The notes beneath the pieces were generated by a model, which worked only from the letters and a program-made list of their open reading frames with translations, made no database searches and was not told the origin of the DNA. Made by a program: the position numbers and the translations under genes. Shown one piece after another: positions 13,085 through 25,200 of a stretch of DNA of 64,000 bases. Position 1 is the first letter of the stretch; each line of letters begins with the position of its first letter. The stretch comes from Delphinapterus leucas (Eukaryota; Chordata; Mammalia; Artiodactyla; Monodontidae). Location: positions 381,898-445,897 of the forward strand of contig NW_022098008.1 in the NCBI RefSeq assembly GCF_002288925.2, given 5' to 3'.

Positions 13085-13122
13085 AGCGCGCAGGCGCGGA
13101 CAGGTGTGCGCCGTTTGAAAGA
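13085..13122 (+). promoter_or_regulatory. NRF1-like and CHR-like sites beside the CEP72 start
   Basis: 'gcgcaggcgc' (13087-13096) resembles the NRF1 palindrome. 'tttgaa' (13114-13119) matches the CHR core used by cell-cycle genes, with a GC-rich 'gcgcc' just upstream. Both are short motifs in CpG-rich DNA, so chance matches are possible. The transcription start is not known from sequence, so the second site may fall in the 5' UTR. Confidence 0.4.
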
Positions 13123-13201
13123 ATGGCGCCGGCGGGGCGGCTGGTTCTGTGTGAAGAGGAGATCCGGGGGAAGACCGGGCTGGCGCCTCACCGCGGCCTG
13201 G
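13123..13201 (+). CDS. CEP72: CEP72 exon 1, start codon
   Basis: The ATG at 13123 has a good context (A at -3, G at +4). It opens [20 protein letters not shown] and continues APHRGL, matching the CEP72 N-terminus in order and length to within one residue. The donor 'ggtgcgc' follows at 13202. The exon ends in phase 1, and the split GCT codon completed by exon 2 restores the conserved 'LAEL' step into the leucine-rich repeats. The island and the clean splice phase make this the real start. Confidence 0.88.
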
Positions 13202-16200
13202 GTGCGCGGCGGGCGGTGGGCGGCGGACGGGTGGGCGGCGCTGGCCGGGGGCGCGAGCTTCCCGCCGAGGTGTCGGCGGACCTGTCGGGCCAGAGGTGCC
13301 GAAACGCGACCGCGGTTCCCGAACGGTCGCAGGCCTGGGGGGGCGAGGGTGAGGGGTGGGCTGCGGGGCAGGCCGGGAGCGGGTGGGGAGCCCGGAGCAG
13401 CGGGGGGGGGTGTGAGGGGCAGGCCTGGGGGGGGGCGGAGGGGGGGGGGGTGGGGGGGGGGCTGGGGTTCCGAGCTGAGCCCCCGGAGAGGCGGGGGCCA
13501 AGCTCGGCCTCGCAGACCGCCCGCGGGGAGCTCTTCCGAGCCGGGTTTGCTGCGCCCTTGCGCCAGTGCTTTTCGCCTTGACCGATAAGGTCACTTGGGC
13601 TTTCTTTCCCCGTTAATAAGGTGCGTTAGGCTGATTTTCTGAAAAAGCTTGGAGCGCCTTCGTGTCTGGAGGAGGGGCGTGCCCTCCTTTAGTAGGACTC
13701 CAGGGTGTCCCGGACCCTGCTCCTCCTGTGCTCAGCACCTGTGGGCCCATGTCCTGAGGGATACGGGTCGCTAGTTTTCTGTTTTCCTGTTTTTGTCTAG
13801 TTTTGTCATCCACGTAATGCCCAACTGAAATAGTTGGTAAATTGCCCCTTCTTCTGTTTTCCAGAAGAGATTGTGTGAAATTGGTGCCGATTCTTCTTTG
13901 TTTGATGGAGTTTTCCAGTGAAACCTTATGGGCCTGGAAATTTCTGTATTTGAAGCTTCTAAATGACAAATTCAGTTTCTCTAGTCATTATAGAACTGTT
14001 TGTATCATCACCTTCATCTTAGGTGAGTTACAGTTGTCTGGGGTTTTGCGAAACTGGTTCATTTCATCTAAGTTGTTAAATTTATGTAGAGTTTGTGGTA
14101 TTTCCTTATTAGCCTATTAATGTCTCTGGGGTCTGTAGTGATACCCTTCTTCCGGTCCATGTTATTGGCCATCTCTGTCTTCTCTTTCTTGGTCTTTCTG
14201 GAGGTTTATGGATTTCCTTAATCTTTTCAATGAGCCAACTTTTGTTTTTTCTCCATTGGTTTTCTGGTTTCAAATTTCATTGATTCTGTATAATTTTCTT
14301 TCTGCTGCTTTGCATTTATTTTGCTCTTCTTTTTCTTGATTCTTGAGATGAAAGTTTAGATTTCTGATTTGAGACCTTTTTAAATATAATATAAACATTT
14401 TAGTGCTATAAGTTTCCCTCTAAGCACAACTTTAGCTGAATCCACAAGTTTTGTTATGTTGTATTTTCATTTTCATTTAGTTCACTGTGTTTGTGTATTT
14501 CCCTTGACTTCCTCTTTGACCTATGGATTGTTCAGAAGTGTGTTCTTTTCATTTTTGTGTGATTGGAGGTTTTCCTAGTTTGTTTGGTATTTTTTTCTTT
14601 TTGTTATTGATTCTGGTGTGATTCCATTATGGTTAGAAAACATACTCTGTATGATCTTAATTGTTTTAAATTTGAAGTTTGTTTTATGGCCCAGGATCTG
14701 GTCTATAATGTTCCAAGTGCACTTGGAAAGAATGTGTACTCTGTCATTGACTGGAGTGTTATATAAATGTCAATTTGATCTTGTTGACCTGTGACGTTGT
14801 TCAATTCTTTTGTATCCTTGCTGATTTTCTGTCTAGTGATTCTCTTAATTACCAGAAGAGGGGTATTGAGACCCCTGACTCTAATTGTGGATGTATCTAT
14901 TTCTCTTTTCACTTAAAGATCCTAAATATGTAGGCAACAAAGCTGTGCTATTTGGTGCATACATATTTAGAATTTTTATGTCTTCTTGTTGGGGTGACCC
15001 TTGTAGCATATGTAGTATTATTCCTCCTTATCCCTGATAATTTTCTACAGTGAGATATCCACTTTATCTGATATTAGTGTAGCCACTCCAGCTTTCTTTG
15101 GTTTGGTGTTCGCAGGGTATGTCTTTACCCATCTATGTGCTATTTCACCTTTAAGCCTACCTATATCATAATATTTGAAATGAGTTTCTTGTAGACAGTG
15201 TATACTGTATATCATTTTTAATCTACAGTGCCAATCCCTATCTTTTATAGTGTATTTAGACCATTTACATTTAATGCGTTAATACAGCAGAGCTTAAGTG
15301 AGCCATTTATTTATTTTTCTGTTTGTTCCCTTTGTTTTTTCTTCTTTTGTTTCCAATTTCCTGCCTTCCTGTGGTTTACTTGAGTATTTTTAGTATTCTA
15401 TTTTGATTTACCTATTATATTTCTGAGCATATCTCTTTGTATAGCTTTTTTAGTGGTTGCTCTACAAATTACAGTATACAGTATGTGATTTAGCACAGTC
15501 TACTTGTGTGAACGGTTTATCACGTCAGGTGAATATAGAAATTTTACCACCATTTAGGTTTCATTATCTTCCCACTTTATAATTTAGTTGTCTAGACATT
15601 TCCCCTGCATACCTGAGAACCACAGTAATGATATGACTTTTTCTTTTTATAGTCATCCAACAGTTTAAATAGCTTAGGAGGAAACACTGACCCACATGTT
15701 TACCTGTTTCATTATTCTTTCTTCATTCCTGATGTCCCAGGTTTCCTTCTTTTATCTTTCCTTAATGTTTGAAGATCTTTCTTTAGCAGTTATCTTAGGG
15801 AGGTGTGCTGGTGACAGATTCTCTTAGTGTTTCTTCATTTGAGAATATCTATATTTCACCTTTAGTCCTGAAGGTTGTTTTTGGTGGATATAGATTTCTG
15901 AGTTTAAAGTTCTTTTCTTTCAGCAATGGAAAAATGTGAGAGCACTTCCTTTGTTTCAGCACCATGGTTTCTGAGGAGTAACTCCCTGCCATGGGAGTTG
16001 TTTCTCCTTCTGGGTAATGCCTCTCTCTCTGGTTGCTCTCAAGATTCTTTCATTGTCTTTAGTGTTCAGAAGTTTGATTCTGATGTGTCAGTTTTTGCCT
16101 TTATTCTGTTTGGGGTTTTCTCAACTTCTTGAATGTGTAGGTTTATGTGTTTTGCCAAATTTGGGAAGTTTTCAGCCATTATTTCTTTAACTTAAAATTT

Positions 16201-19200
16201 TTTATTTTTAGCCATACTGTTTTTCTTTTCTTCTTGAAACTCTGATTGGATCTCCACTGGGACCCCAATGACATGAATGTTAGATTGCTTTTTCTTCTTC
16301 CACAGGCCCCTGAGGCTCTGTTCATTTTTTTTAAGTCTGTTTTCTTTCTGGTGGTCAGATAGGACAATTTTGTTCAGTTTATCTTTGCATTTTATCTCTT
16401 TGAATTTTTTCCTCTGTCATCTCCATTCTGTTATTGAGCTGCTCCCATGGTTTTCTGTTTGTTTCTTTCAGTTAATATATTTTTCATTTCTGAAATTTGT
16501 TTCTTCTTTACATCTTCTGTTTCTTTGCCAAGAACCACTATTTTCTTCATTCATGTTCATAATTGCTCATTGAAGTATTTGTATATCAGTTGCTTTAAAA
16601 TCCTTGTTAGATAATTCTAATTTCTGTCATCTCATTATTGGTATCTATTGATTGTTTTCTCTCATTCAGATTGAGATTTTCCTAGTTCTTGATCATTTTT
16701 GACTGGTCATTTTGATTGGGACTCTGCTTCCTATTTAAATCTTGTTACTCAGTACTGGCACTGCCTGGGTGCTGCCTTGTTGCTGAGGTGGTGGCCAGGC
16801 CCCTGTCACACACGTAGCAACTGCAGATGCCTCGTTACAGCCAGTCCAGGGCAGTAGTCATGTCCACTCACACTGTCCTGGTGCTGGCCACCGTGCGAGG
16901 CCAGGTTTACGAGGTACATTTTGTTTTTTTCTTGGCATTGGGCTGGAGTGGGGCTCAGGTTGTCAGGAGTCTGTCCTGCAAGGCCACCCCTCCTGGTCCT
17001 TTGACCATGGATATCAGACTTACCCGTATCTTTTGGTAGGTGTCCATGGGTGTTTCTGGGTGGCCAGCTTCTCTTGCACTCAGATCGGGATGTATGTACA
17101 GGAGACAGAACAAAACCAACCCTCAGTGCTTGACCATTTTCTTCAGGTCCCTAGACAGTCCCCACGCTTCAGAGTCGCCACGCTTCAGAGTTGCTTCCCG
17201 TGTTCTTGTCCAGGGTTTTTAGGTCTAATAAATGGGGAGGAATAGGGCGAAATATGTCTCCTCTGTCTTGTCTGGAACTGGAAGCCCAAAAACCAGTTTC
17301 ATATGTAATCAAGATGTGTTTTAAAACAAAAGTTCCTGGGAAGATACTGGTGTATCCAGACACAGTGTCTTTTTCATTACAGAAGCTTACTTTTGTGCTG
17401 ATGTTTGTCTAACGGCTGCTTACTGGGTGTGCCACGTAGAGGTGTTCGGTGCACCTCGTGTGCAGCTGGCCCTCACCTGTAACAGCACGGGTGGTCAGGT
17501 CAGCTACCGAGTGGGTTTCAGATTGCGATCCCTGCACAGAGGCCCACAGGCAGTGGGGCTGAGCAGTCAGGTGTGGAAGTGGGAACCCCCTTAGGAGGGT
17601 TTCCTGGTGAGAGGGTTTTGGAGGGAGAATAGATTATTGCAGTAATTTATTTTCAATAAAATAATAAAGTTAAAATCTCTTAATTTTCTATTCTTAGCTG
17701 AACTTTGGTCATTATCTATTCCTGGAACTTACCAAGAAAAGATTACTCACCTAGGAAATTCTTTGATGAATTTAACAGGTCTAAAATCTCTAGATCTCTC
17801 ACGAAACTCCTTGGTTAGTCTAGAGGTAAGTTTTAGGTTTGTTTCTAGAAAGAAAATGTATTGCTGTCAATAGCAGTGGGTAGTACATTTATGGTAAATA
17901 AGGCAGTCTGTTTTATGACTATGCTTCTAGTACTTGTAAGCCATACACTTCACAGTGATTGTAAGTCTTGTGCTGATTTTCTTGTGTTTGCTGTGAGCTG
18001 GATTTCTTATGCATCACATTATGTCTTGGAACTACTTTAACGAGAAGTCATAGCTCTCTGATGAAGATGGTTGTATCTGTAAAGGAAATAAGATCAGGCC
18101 CGAAAGATGAATGTGTGCACGCCAGTCACCCTTCGTCCTTTATCAGCCGTCGTTCTCTTCATCCACACAGCAGGCGTCGGCTGTCCTCTCCCCGCGGTTG
18201 GCACGCGCGGCCGTCTCACCGTGGGGGCGCAGGACTCCCAGCTGAGCAATACCTACCCCCCTTGCTCTCCCGGTGATGGTGCGTGTGCGTTTCGGGCGCG
18301 TCTGTGAGGTTGGGGGTTGGTTCGTGTTGCCGTGTTTGTCCTGGCAGGGCATGGAGTACCTGGCGGCGCTGGAGCGTCTCAGCGTCTACCACATCCGCAT
18401 CTCCTCGCTGGCGGAGGTCTTCCGGCTCCACTGCTTAACGGAGCTCGCGGAAGTGCACTTCCGGCTGTACCCTGTGGTGGAGAGCAAGTCTGACTACCGC
18501 CTCTTCGTGGTGCGCATGCTCCCGCGGCTGCGGCAGCTGCGTAGGCCGGCAGCACTCTGGGCCTCGCTTGGTGCTGCCCGATGGGTGTCTCGTGTTCTTG
18601 GGGTGATGGCGCTGTTGACCCTTCTGGAAAGGGAAGCTGATTTCCTCCTCTCACAGGAGAGCTGCCTGGAAGGTGGCAGGGAGCCCCTTCCTTGCGGCCA
18701 CAGATGGCTGCTGGGCCACGGGCACAGGCATGGGCTGGCTCTGCTTTCTAGCTGTTCCTGGTGCCCTGTTTCCTGGCATGGTCTCCTGGGCATCGTCTCA
18801 GGCTCAGCTGGACACCTGGGTTCAACCTGATTTTACGTCCACCTGGGAGGACATGGGCGGGAAGTTCATAGTGCCACGCCCTCCCCAGGTGACAGGCACG
18901 AGAGTGTGAGGTCCTGTTGGCAGGTGCAGTCACCACCTTGGCTCAGTGGCCCGTAGCCTTAAAAGAACCGGATCTCTCAGGCTCGCAGGCTGAGCGACCA
19001 GGGTGCCCACCAGCCGTGCCCAGTCAGGAGGGTTGTGCTTGGGGAAGCCACAGCATCTTCCCACCCACTGTCCCGGCTCTCAGGAGCCACTTTGCTGTGA
19101 GCAGTGTGGCCAGGGCACTGCTAATGCCCGCCCCCATGTCGCACTTCCCGGGGAGAGGGCATGCTGGCCGTGGAAACCCTGGGGAAGGAGGGCTTGGAGT

Positions 19201-22200
19201 CTCGGACCCGGGTCCTCCTGTGTGAAGTGCTGATTCGTGGTGCAGCGGTGTCTGATTGGAGGAGGGTGGTCCTTCTGTGCCCCCAGTGATCATGGCGTGT
19301 CCTCCGTCCTGAGGGCCCTTGACAGCCCGGGGAGGCTGGGGGGCTTTCGGGGCGTCTCCACCTCCCAGGGACTGAGCTACCCAAACCAAAATGAGACCAA
19401 CATCATGGCAGCATCTGTCAGGTAAATGCTGGGCTCCATGGTGGGCAGACCATGGCTCTTGTCCTTTCAGGGTCTACCAGGGCCTGTAGACACCCCACCA
19501 GTGGCACCTCTCAGCTGCACACAGCTTGTCTCATGAACACCCCAGCTGCGCGCGTGCGTTGGCTTACCTCCTGGACCCCGGTCCTGGCGGGCCGTGAGCT
19601 CTGGGGAGCCTGGCCGCACCCTTAGGCTGTGCCTGCCTGGGCCTAGGGGCACTGACCCTCAGAGGCATGCTGTTTAGTTTCAAACCTACTTAGAATTTCG
19701 ACATTTAATGTTAATTTTTAGATATTTGGGAGGATTAAGTGCTTGTGTTCTAACTTTTATTTGACTCTTATGTATCCTGTAAACAATTGAATTTGACTCT
19801 TTCACAGAAGCGTGACAATCCTTATGGAAAGTTTTTACAGTCTTCAGTCTTAAATCACTTGTTTCCGTTTGTGATGAAAGTTGTAAATTCAGTCTTAGAC
19901 TGCTTGTATAGAGAAGGGGTTGTGAGAGCCTTCCCACACGTGAAAGGTGCTTTCAGACGTGAGGTGGGAGCATAACTGGGGCCAGTCAGTGCGGGAGTGG
20001 GGGACGCTCGGAAGGCCCTCTCTCCCAGCAGGGTGCCACCAGAGTGATCTGGGGCGCCCTGGGCCGGGGTCTGGGACAGTGCCGCAGTGAGGAGAGCATG
20101 CGGTCTGGGGGACAAGGTGGGTTTGCATCTAATTTTAGTCATATTGAGTTTGAATTTAGAGTGGAACCGTCCAGAGAAGGATGCTCAGAGTAAGGGACGT
20201 GGAACTGACGCCGAAGCGAAGTTCAGGCTGGGCAAGTAGAGTCACGTGTTGTCGGCATGACAGCAGCGTCCAGGCCCTGAGACGGGAGGCCCCAGGCTGG
20301 TGTGTGGTGGATGGCGTCCCTGAGAGGACAGAGGGGCTTCCAGGGGCGTCCCACGTGCGGGTCGGGGCTGCTGTGCGGTGGCCACACCTGTGGAAGTGGG
20401 TACTGGGCACCTCCTCATTCCCCCGTTTCTCACTGAGCTGGTGCACCTCCCGGGGTGCTGTGGGCTCAGTGCTCCCTAGGAGCTCTGTGGCAGCCATCCC
20501 GAGGGCCGAGCTCTGGCGTTTGGGAGGGGAGCCCCCCTCGGGTGCTTCTGAGGAGGTGCAGTTGTGGACGAGTGGGGTCTTCTTGGACCCAGGGCACACG
20601 CGGGGACAGTTTAAACTTGGCTCTGTCTCCTGTTCTGGTCCCAAGGATCTGAGGATGTAAACCCTGGGCGCCAACACATGGCCAGGGCGTCTTCTCTCCA
20701 GTGTGTTCAGGCTCCTCGCCCATGGACACCTGCTAGGGGTGTCAGTGTGGTTGGGAACCTCGCCCAGCACCCAGGATGTGCGTTAAGAGGAGATGAGAAG
20801 GACGAGCCTGCGTGAGAACTTGTGTGTGTGTGTTTCCTTTCCTGCCTCCGGGGCATCCGAGGTGCAAGCCTGGTGCGAGCTGCCGGCCCTCTGGGAATCA
20901 GTGCTCGGCATTGCTGGTAAACCAGATGTAGCCCCCGGAGCCCAGCCTTGCTTTCCTGGGTCTGCCCAGTGATCTGGGGGATGCCGTGGTGGGGTCAGCC
21001 CTAAGGGGAGGGAAGGTCCCCAGAACAAGGGATGGCAGTCCTGGTCACACGCCATGTGTGGCTGGCTGGGCAAGGGGGCACCTTTAGTCCTGAGGGGAGG
21101 CCGGCAGGCACACCGCGGGGTTTGGTTTTGGGCCCTGCCACCTGCCTCGTGGCCTGCTAGTTCCTCTGCGGCACCTCCACCCTAGATGACCGCCCTGTGA
21201 GGGAGAGTGAGCGGAGAGCATCCCGGCTGCATTTGGCTTCGGAGGAATCGTTGGACTCAAAGCACACCTTCCCGGCCGTTTTCGGAGTCGAAAGGTATGA
21301 ACAGGAGTGGTATTAACTAAAGTGCCGATTGCCCCCTAGAGGACAGACATCCAGGGGAGCGTGGGGAGAAACGCTGGATACCAGCTGGGGATCAAGGAGA
21401 CTGTGGGACAGCCTCTCTTCCTGTCGTCCACGTTTTCTATATGGTATTTTTAAAAATATTTAAAATGTTTATTAAAGTGATGGATGTAAAATATGTGGCA
21501 CAAAAGACCTGCGGTGAGAGGCAGCAGTCCTTTCTCTCTACTCCTGGCCCGCTCCTCAGAGGCAGCCGCTTTCCCTTCTGTAACTGTTTCTGCTTCCAGG
21601 TTCTGTTTCAGTTACTTTCTGATCTCTAAACAACGCAGATCTTGGCTATTTCTGGATGTGAGCACTTTGAGCAGATCTGACAGCTGCTGGAGCCTCCTCT
21701 CCCCACCCTGGCGGTGTTAGTGCTTGGCTCTGCTCCTTCCCGCGTTCTCTTTCAGTGCTCTGTGACCAGGGCTCCCACTCTGCTTTGGCTGGGCTGTGGG
21801 AGCCTGTGCCCGGCTTCTCACCATCTCCCAGCTCCTGCCGTCTGCATCTTTATGTCTAACTTTAGATTGTCAGGGTGGGTAGTGTTTAAATGTGCTCTGA
21901 AAGCATACAGTCTTCATGTGTGTGGTGTTTACCTTGCTTGTGATGTACGAGGATTATATACTCCTTCTTGTACACCATTTTGATTTGTTTGAGGCTTTTA
22001 ATAGTTTTCTTTCTCTCTCATTGTATGCCTTAGCTCATCTGTAAATTTCTCTAATGTAGAGGTCGGCCGACTTTTTTTTGTAAAGGGCTGGGGAGAATAT
22101 TTTCAACTCTGTGGACCATATGATCTGTGCTTCAATTTCTAAACCCTGCCTTTGTAGTATGAAAGCAGCTATAGGCGATACATAAACTAATGATTGTGTT

Positions 22201-25200
22201 CCAATAAAACTTTGTTTACAAACACAGGCAGTGGGTCAGATTTGACCTGTGGGCCATACTTTGCCAACTTCTGTTCTAAGATCAGTTTCAAATCTCTAGA
22301 ATCTCCCCTTCCCTCAGATGCCTCCCTTGGAGCTCCCCTCCCCTCACTTCCCTATTTCAAATCAAACTAATTGCTGGGTAGACAGCTGCACGTGGTACCC
22401 TGCGGAATGGTCTGTGTATTGTGTACCCCAGATTCGTATGCTGAAATCCTAACCCCCAGCATGATGGGTTTAGGAGATGGGGCCCATGAGAGGTGATTAG
22501 GTCCTGAAGGTGGAGCCCTCATGAATGGAATTGGTGTTCTCTTATGAAAGAGACCCCACAGAGCTTTCTAGCCCCGTCCACATTTGCGTGAGTTTTGTGA
22601 GTCACGTGGAGACAGTCCTCTGACTTTGGCCTCCTTTAATATTGAGTTGCCAGTTCTGGGTCTTTTTCCTTTCCGTATAAATTTTAGAATTAGTTTGTCA
22701 ATATCCACAAACTACCTTGCTGGGATTTTGATTGGGATTGCATTGAATTACAGATTGAGTTGGGAAGAAACTGACATCTTGACACTATTGAGTCTTATCC
22801 ATGAACATGGAATATCTCTCCATTTATTCAGTTCTTCTTTGATTTCATTTATCAGAGGGTGGTGATTTTCCTGATACAGATGTTGTACATATTTTGTTAG
22901 ATTTATACCTTAGCATGTTGTTCTTTTGAGGCTAATTTAGGTTTTTTAATTTCAAATTCCAGTTGTTCATTGCTGGTATTTGACTTGTGTACAGCTGATG
23001 GTGACAAAGTACCATGGACAGGGTGGCTTAAAATAACAGAAACTTACTGTCTTACAGTTCTTAGGCTACAAGTCTGAAATCAAGGTGTTGGCAGGGTTGC
23101 TTCCTTCTGGAGGCTCTGGGAGAGAATCCATTCTATGACTCCAGCTCCTGGTACTTTGCTGGCAATTGTCGGTGTTCCTTGGCTTGTAGATGCCTCCCTC
23201 CAGTCCTTTTCTTCATATGGCTGTCTTCTCTCTGTGCCTTTTCACAGAACTCCGCATTGTGCTTGCCTGTCCTGTGTCCAAATTTCCCCTTTTTATAATG
23301 ACACCAGTAGTATTGGTTAGGGCTCCCCATAATTTCCTCATTTTAACTCGATTACCTCTGTAAAGACCCTATTTCCAAATAAGGTCACATTCTGAAGTAT
23401 GGGGTGTTGGGACTTTGGCATCTCTTTTTTAGGGGACACAATGTGACCCATACATCTTGAATTTTACAATCTTGCTAGAGTCACTTATTAGTTCCTGGAG
23501 TTTCTGTTTGTTTTTTGGTCGATTCTTTGAGATTTTCTACATAGATGGTTGGTATGTCATCTGTGAACAAAGATAGTTTTATATCTTCCTTCCCAATCTG
23601 TATACCTTTTATTTCCTTTTCTTGTCTTATTGTGTTAGCTTGGACTTCCGGTACAATGTTAAAAAGCAGTGGGTAGAGGGGACATCCTTGCCTTGTTCCT
23701 GATCTCAGCAGGATAGCAGCTGGTTTCTCACCACCAGGTGTGATGTTAGCTGTGGGCTTTCATAGGTGTTCTTTATCAGGTCAAGGAGGTTCCCTTTGAT
23801 TCCTAGTTGACTGACCACTTTCATCATGAATGGGTATTGGATTTTGTCAAATGCTTTCTCACCACCAGGTGTGATGTTAGCTGTGGGCTTTCATAGGTGT
23901 TCTTTATCAGGTCAAGGAGGTTCCCTTTGATTCCTAGTTGACTGACCACTTTCATCATGAATGGGTATTGGATTTTGTCAAATGCTTTTTCTGTGTCTAT
24001 TGATATGGTCATATGACTTTTCTTCTTGAGCCCGTTGATGTGATGGATTACACTGATTTCTTTCAAGTATTGAACCAGCTATGCATACCTGGAGTAAATC
24101 CCACTTGGCTGTGGTGTAGACTTCTTTTTATACATTGTTGGACTCAATTTGCTGATACTTTGTTGGGGATTTTTTCATCCGTGTTCATGAGGGATAACTG
24201 GTCTATAGTTTCCTTGTATTGTCTTTGCTGGTTCTGGTATTAAGATAATGCTGTCCTCATAGAATGAGTTAGGGTGTATTCCCTCTGTTTCTGCTTCTGT
24301 CTTATGGAAAAGATTGTAGAGAATTGGTATAATTTCTTCCTTAAATTCACCAATGAACCCATCTGGACCTGCTGCTTTAGGAGGCTATCAATTATTGATT
24401 CAAGTCTGTAATAAATACCAGTCTGTTCAGATTATCCATTTTTACTGGTGTTGGTTTTGGTAGATTGTGTCTTTCCAGGAACCATTCCATTTCATCTAGG
24501 TTATCACATTTGTGGGCATAGAGTGTCAAAGTGTTCCTCTGTTATCTTCTTGTTGTCCACAGAACAGTTCCTGCTGTGCTCCTTCTTTTAATTCTGATAT
24601 TAGTAATTTGCGCCGTTTTTTCCTTAGGTAACCTGGTGGCATAGAGGTTTTTCCATTTTGTTGATCTTTTTAAAGAACTAGCTTTTGGATTGGTTGATTT
24701 TTTTTTTCCCGTTTTCAGTTTCATTGATTTTTGCCCTAATTTTTATTATTTCTTTTCTTCCTCCTGCTTTGGATTTAATTTGTTATTTTCTTAGTTTCCT
24801 AAGCTAGAAGCTTAGATTATTGATTTCGGAGCTTACTTCGTTCTAATATATACATTCAGTGTTACAAATTTCCTTCTACGCATTGCTTTCACTGCATCCC
24901 ACAAATTTTGATAAGATGTATTTTCTTTTTAATTTAGTTCAAAATATTTTTATTTTGAAATATTTTAGTTCAAAATACTTCTGAGATTTCTTTGACTCGT
25001 GTTATTTGGAAATATGTTGTTTAATCTCCAAGTTTTTTGAGATTTCCCAGTTATCTTTCTGTTATTTATTTTATTACTAGTTTAATTCCACTGTGTCCTG
25101 AGAACAAATATCATATGATTTGTTTTCTTTTAAATATGTAAAAGTGTGTTTTAGGGCCCAGAATGACTCTGTCTTGGTGAATGTTCCATGTGAGCTTGGG

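Larger units (their letters stand above)
12940..13600 (+). promoter_or_regulatory. CEP72: CpG island promoter of CEP72
   Basis: CpG density and GC content rise sharply here and fall again by about 13600, and the island spans the first coding exon. Just before the ATG are two recognisable candidate elements: 'gcgcaggcgc' at 13087-13096, close to an NRF1 site, and 'tttgaa' at 13114-13119, the core of the cell-cycle CHR element. No TATA box is seen. This fits a housekeeping or cell-cycle gene. The minus strand of the island shows no recognised divergent gene. Confidence 0.8.

Noticed and set aside
12949..13594. Overlapping 200-213-codon frames on both strands of the CpG island
   Set aside because: Low-complexity Arg/Pro/Gly/Ala translations of a GC-rich island. 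Only the exon 1 frame at 13123 has support.
19680..20000. Possible extra CEP72 exon near 19800
   Set aside because: A T-rich tract and 'cacag' look acceptor-like, but the frame after it has no CEP72 similarity, and exon 3 joins exon 4 in phase without it.
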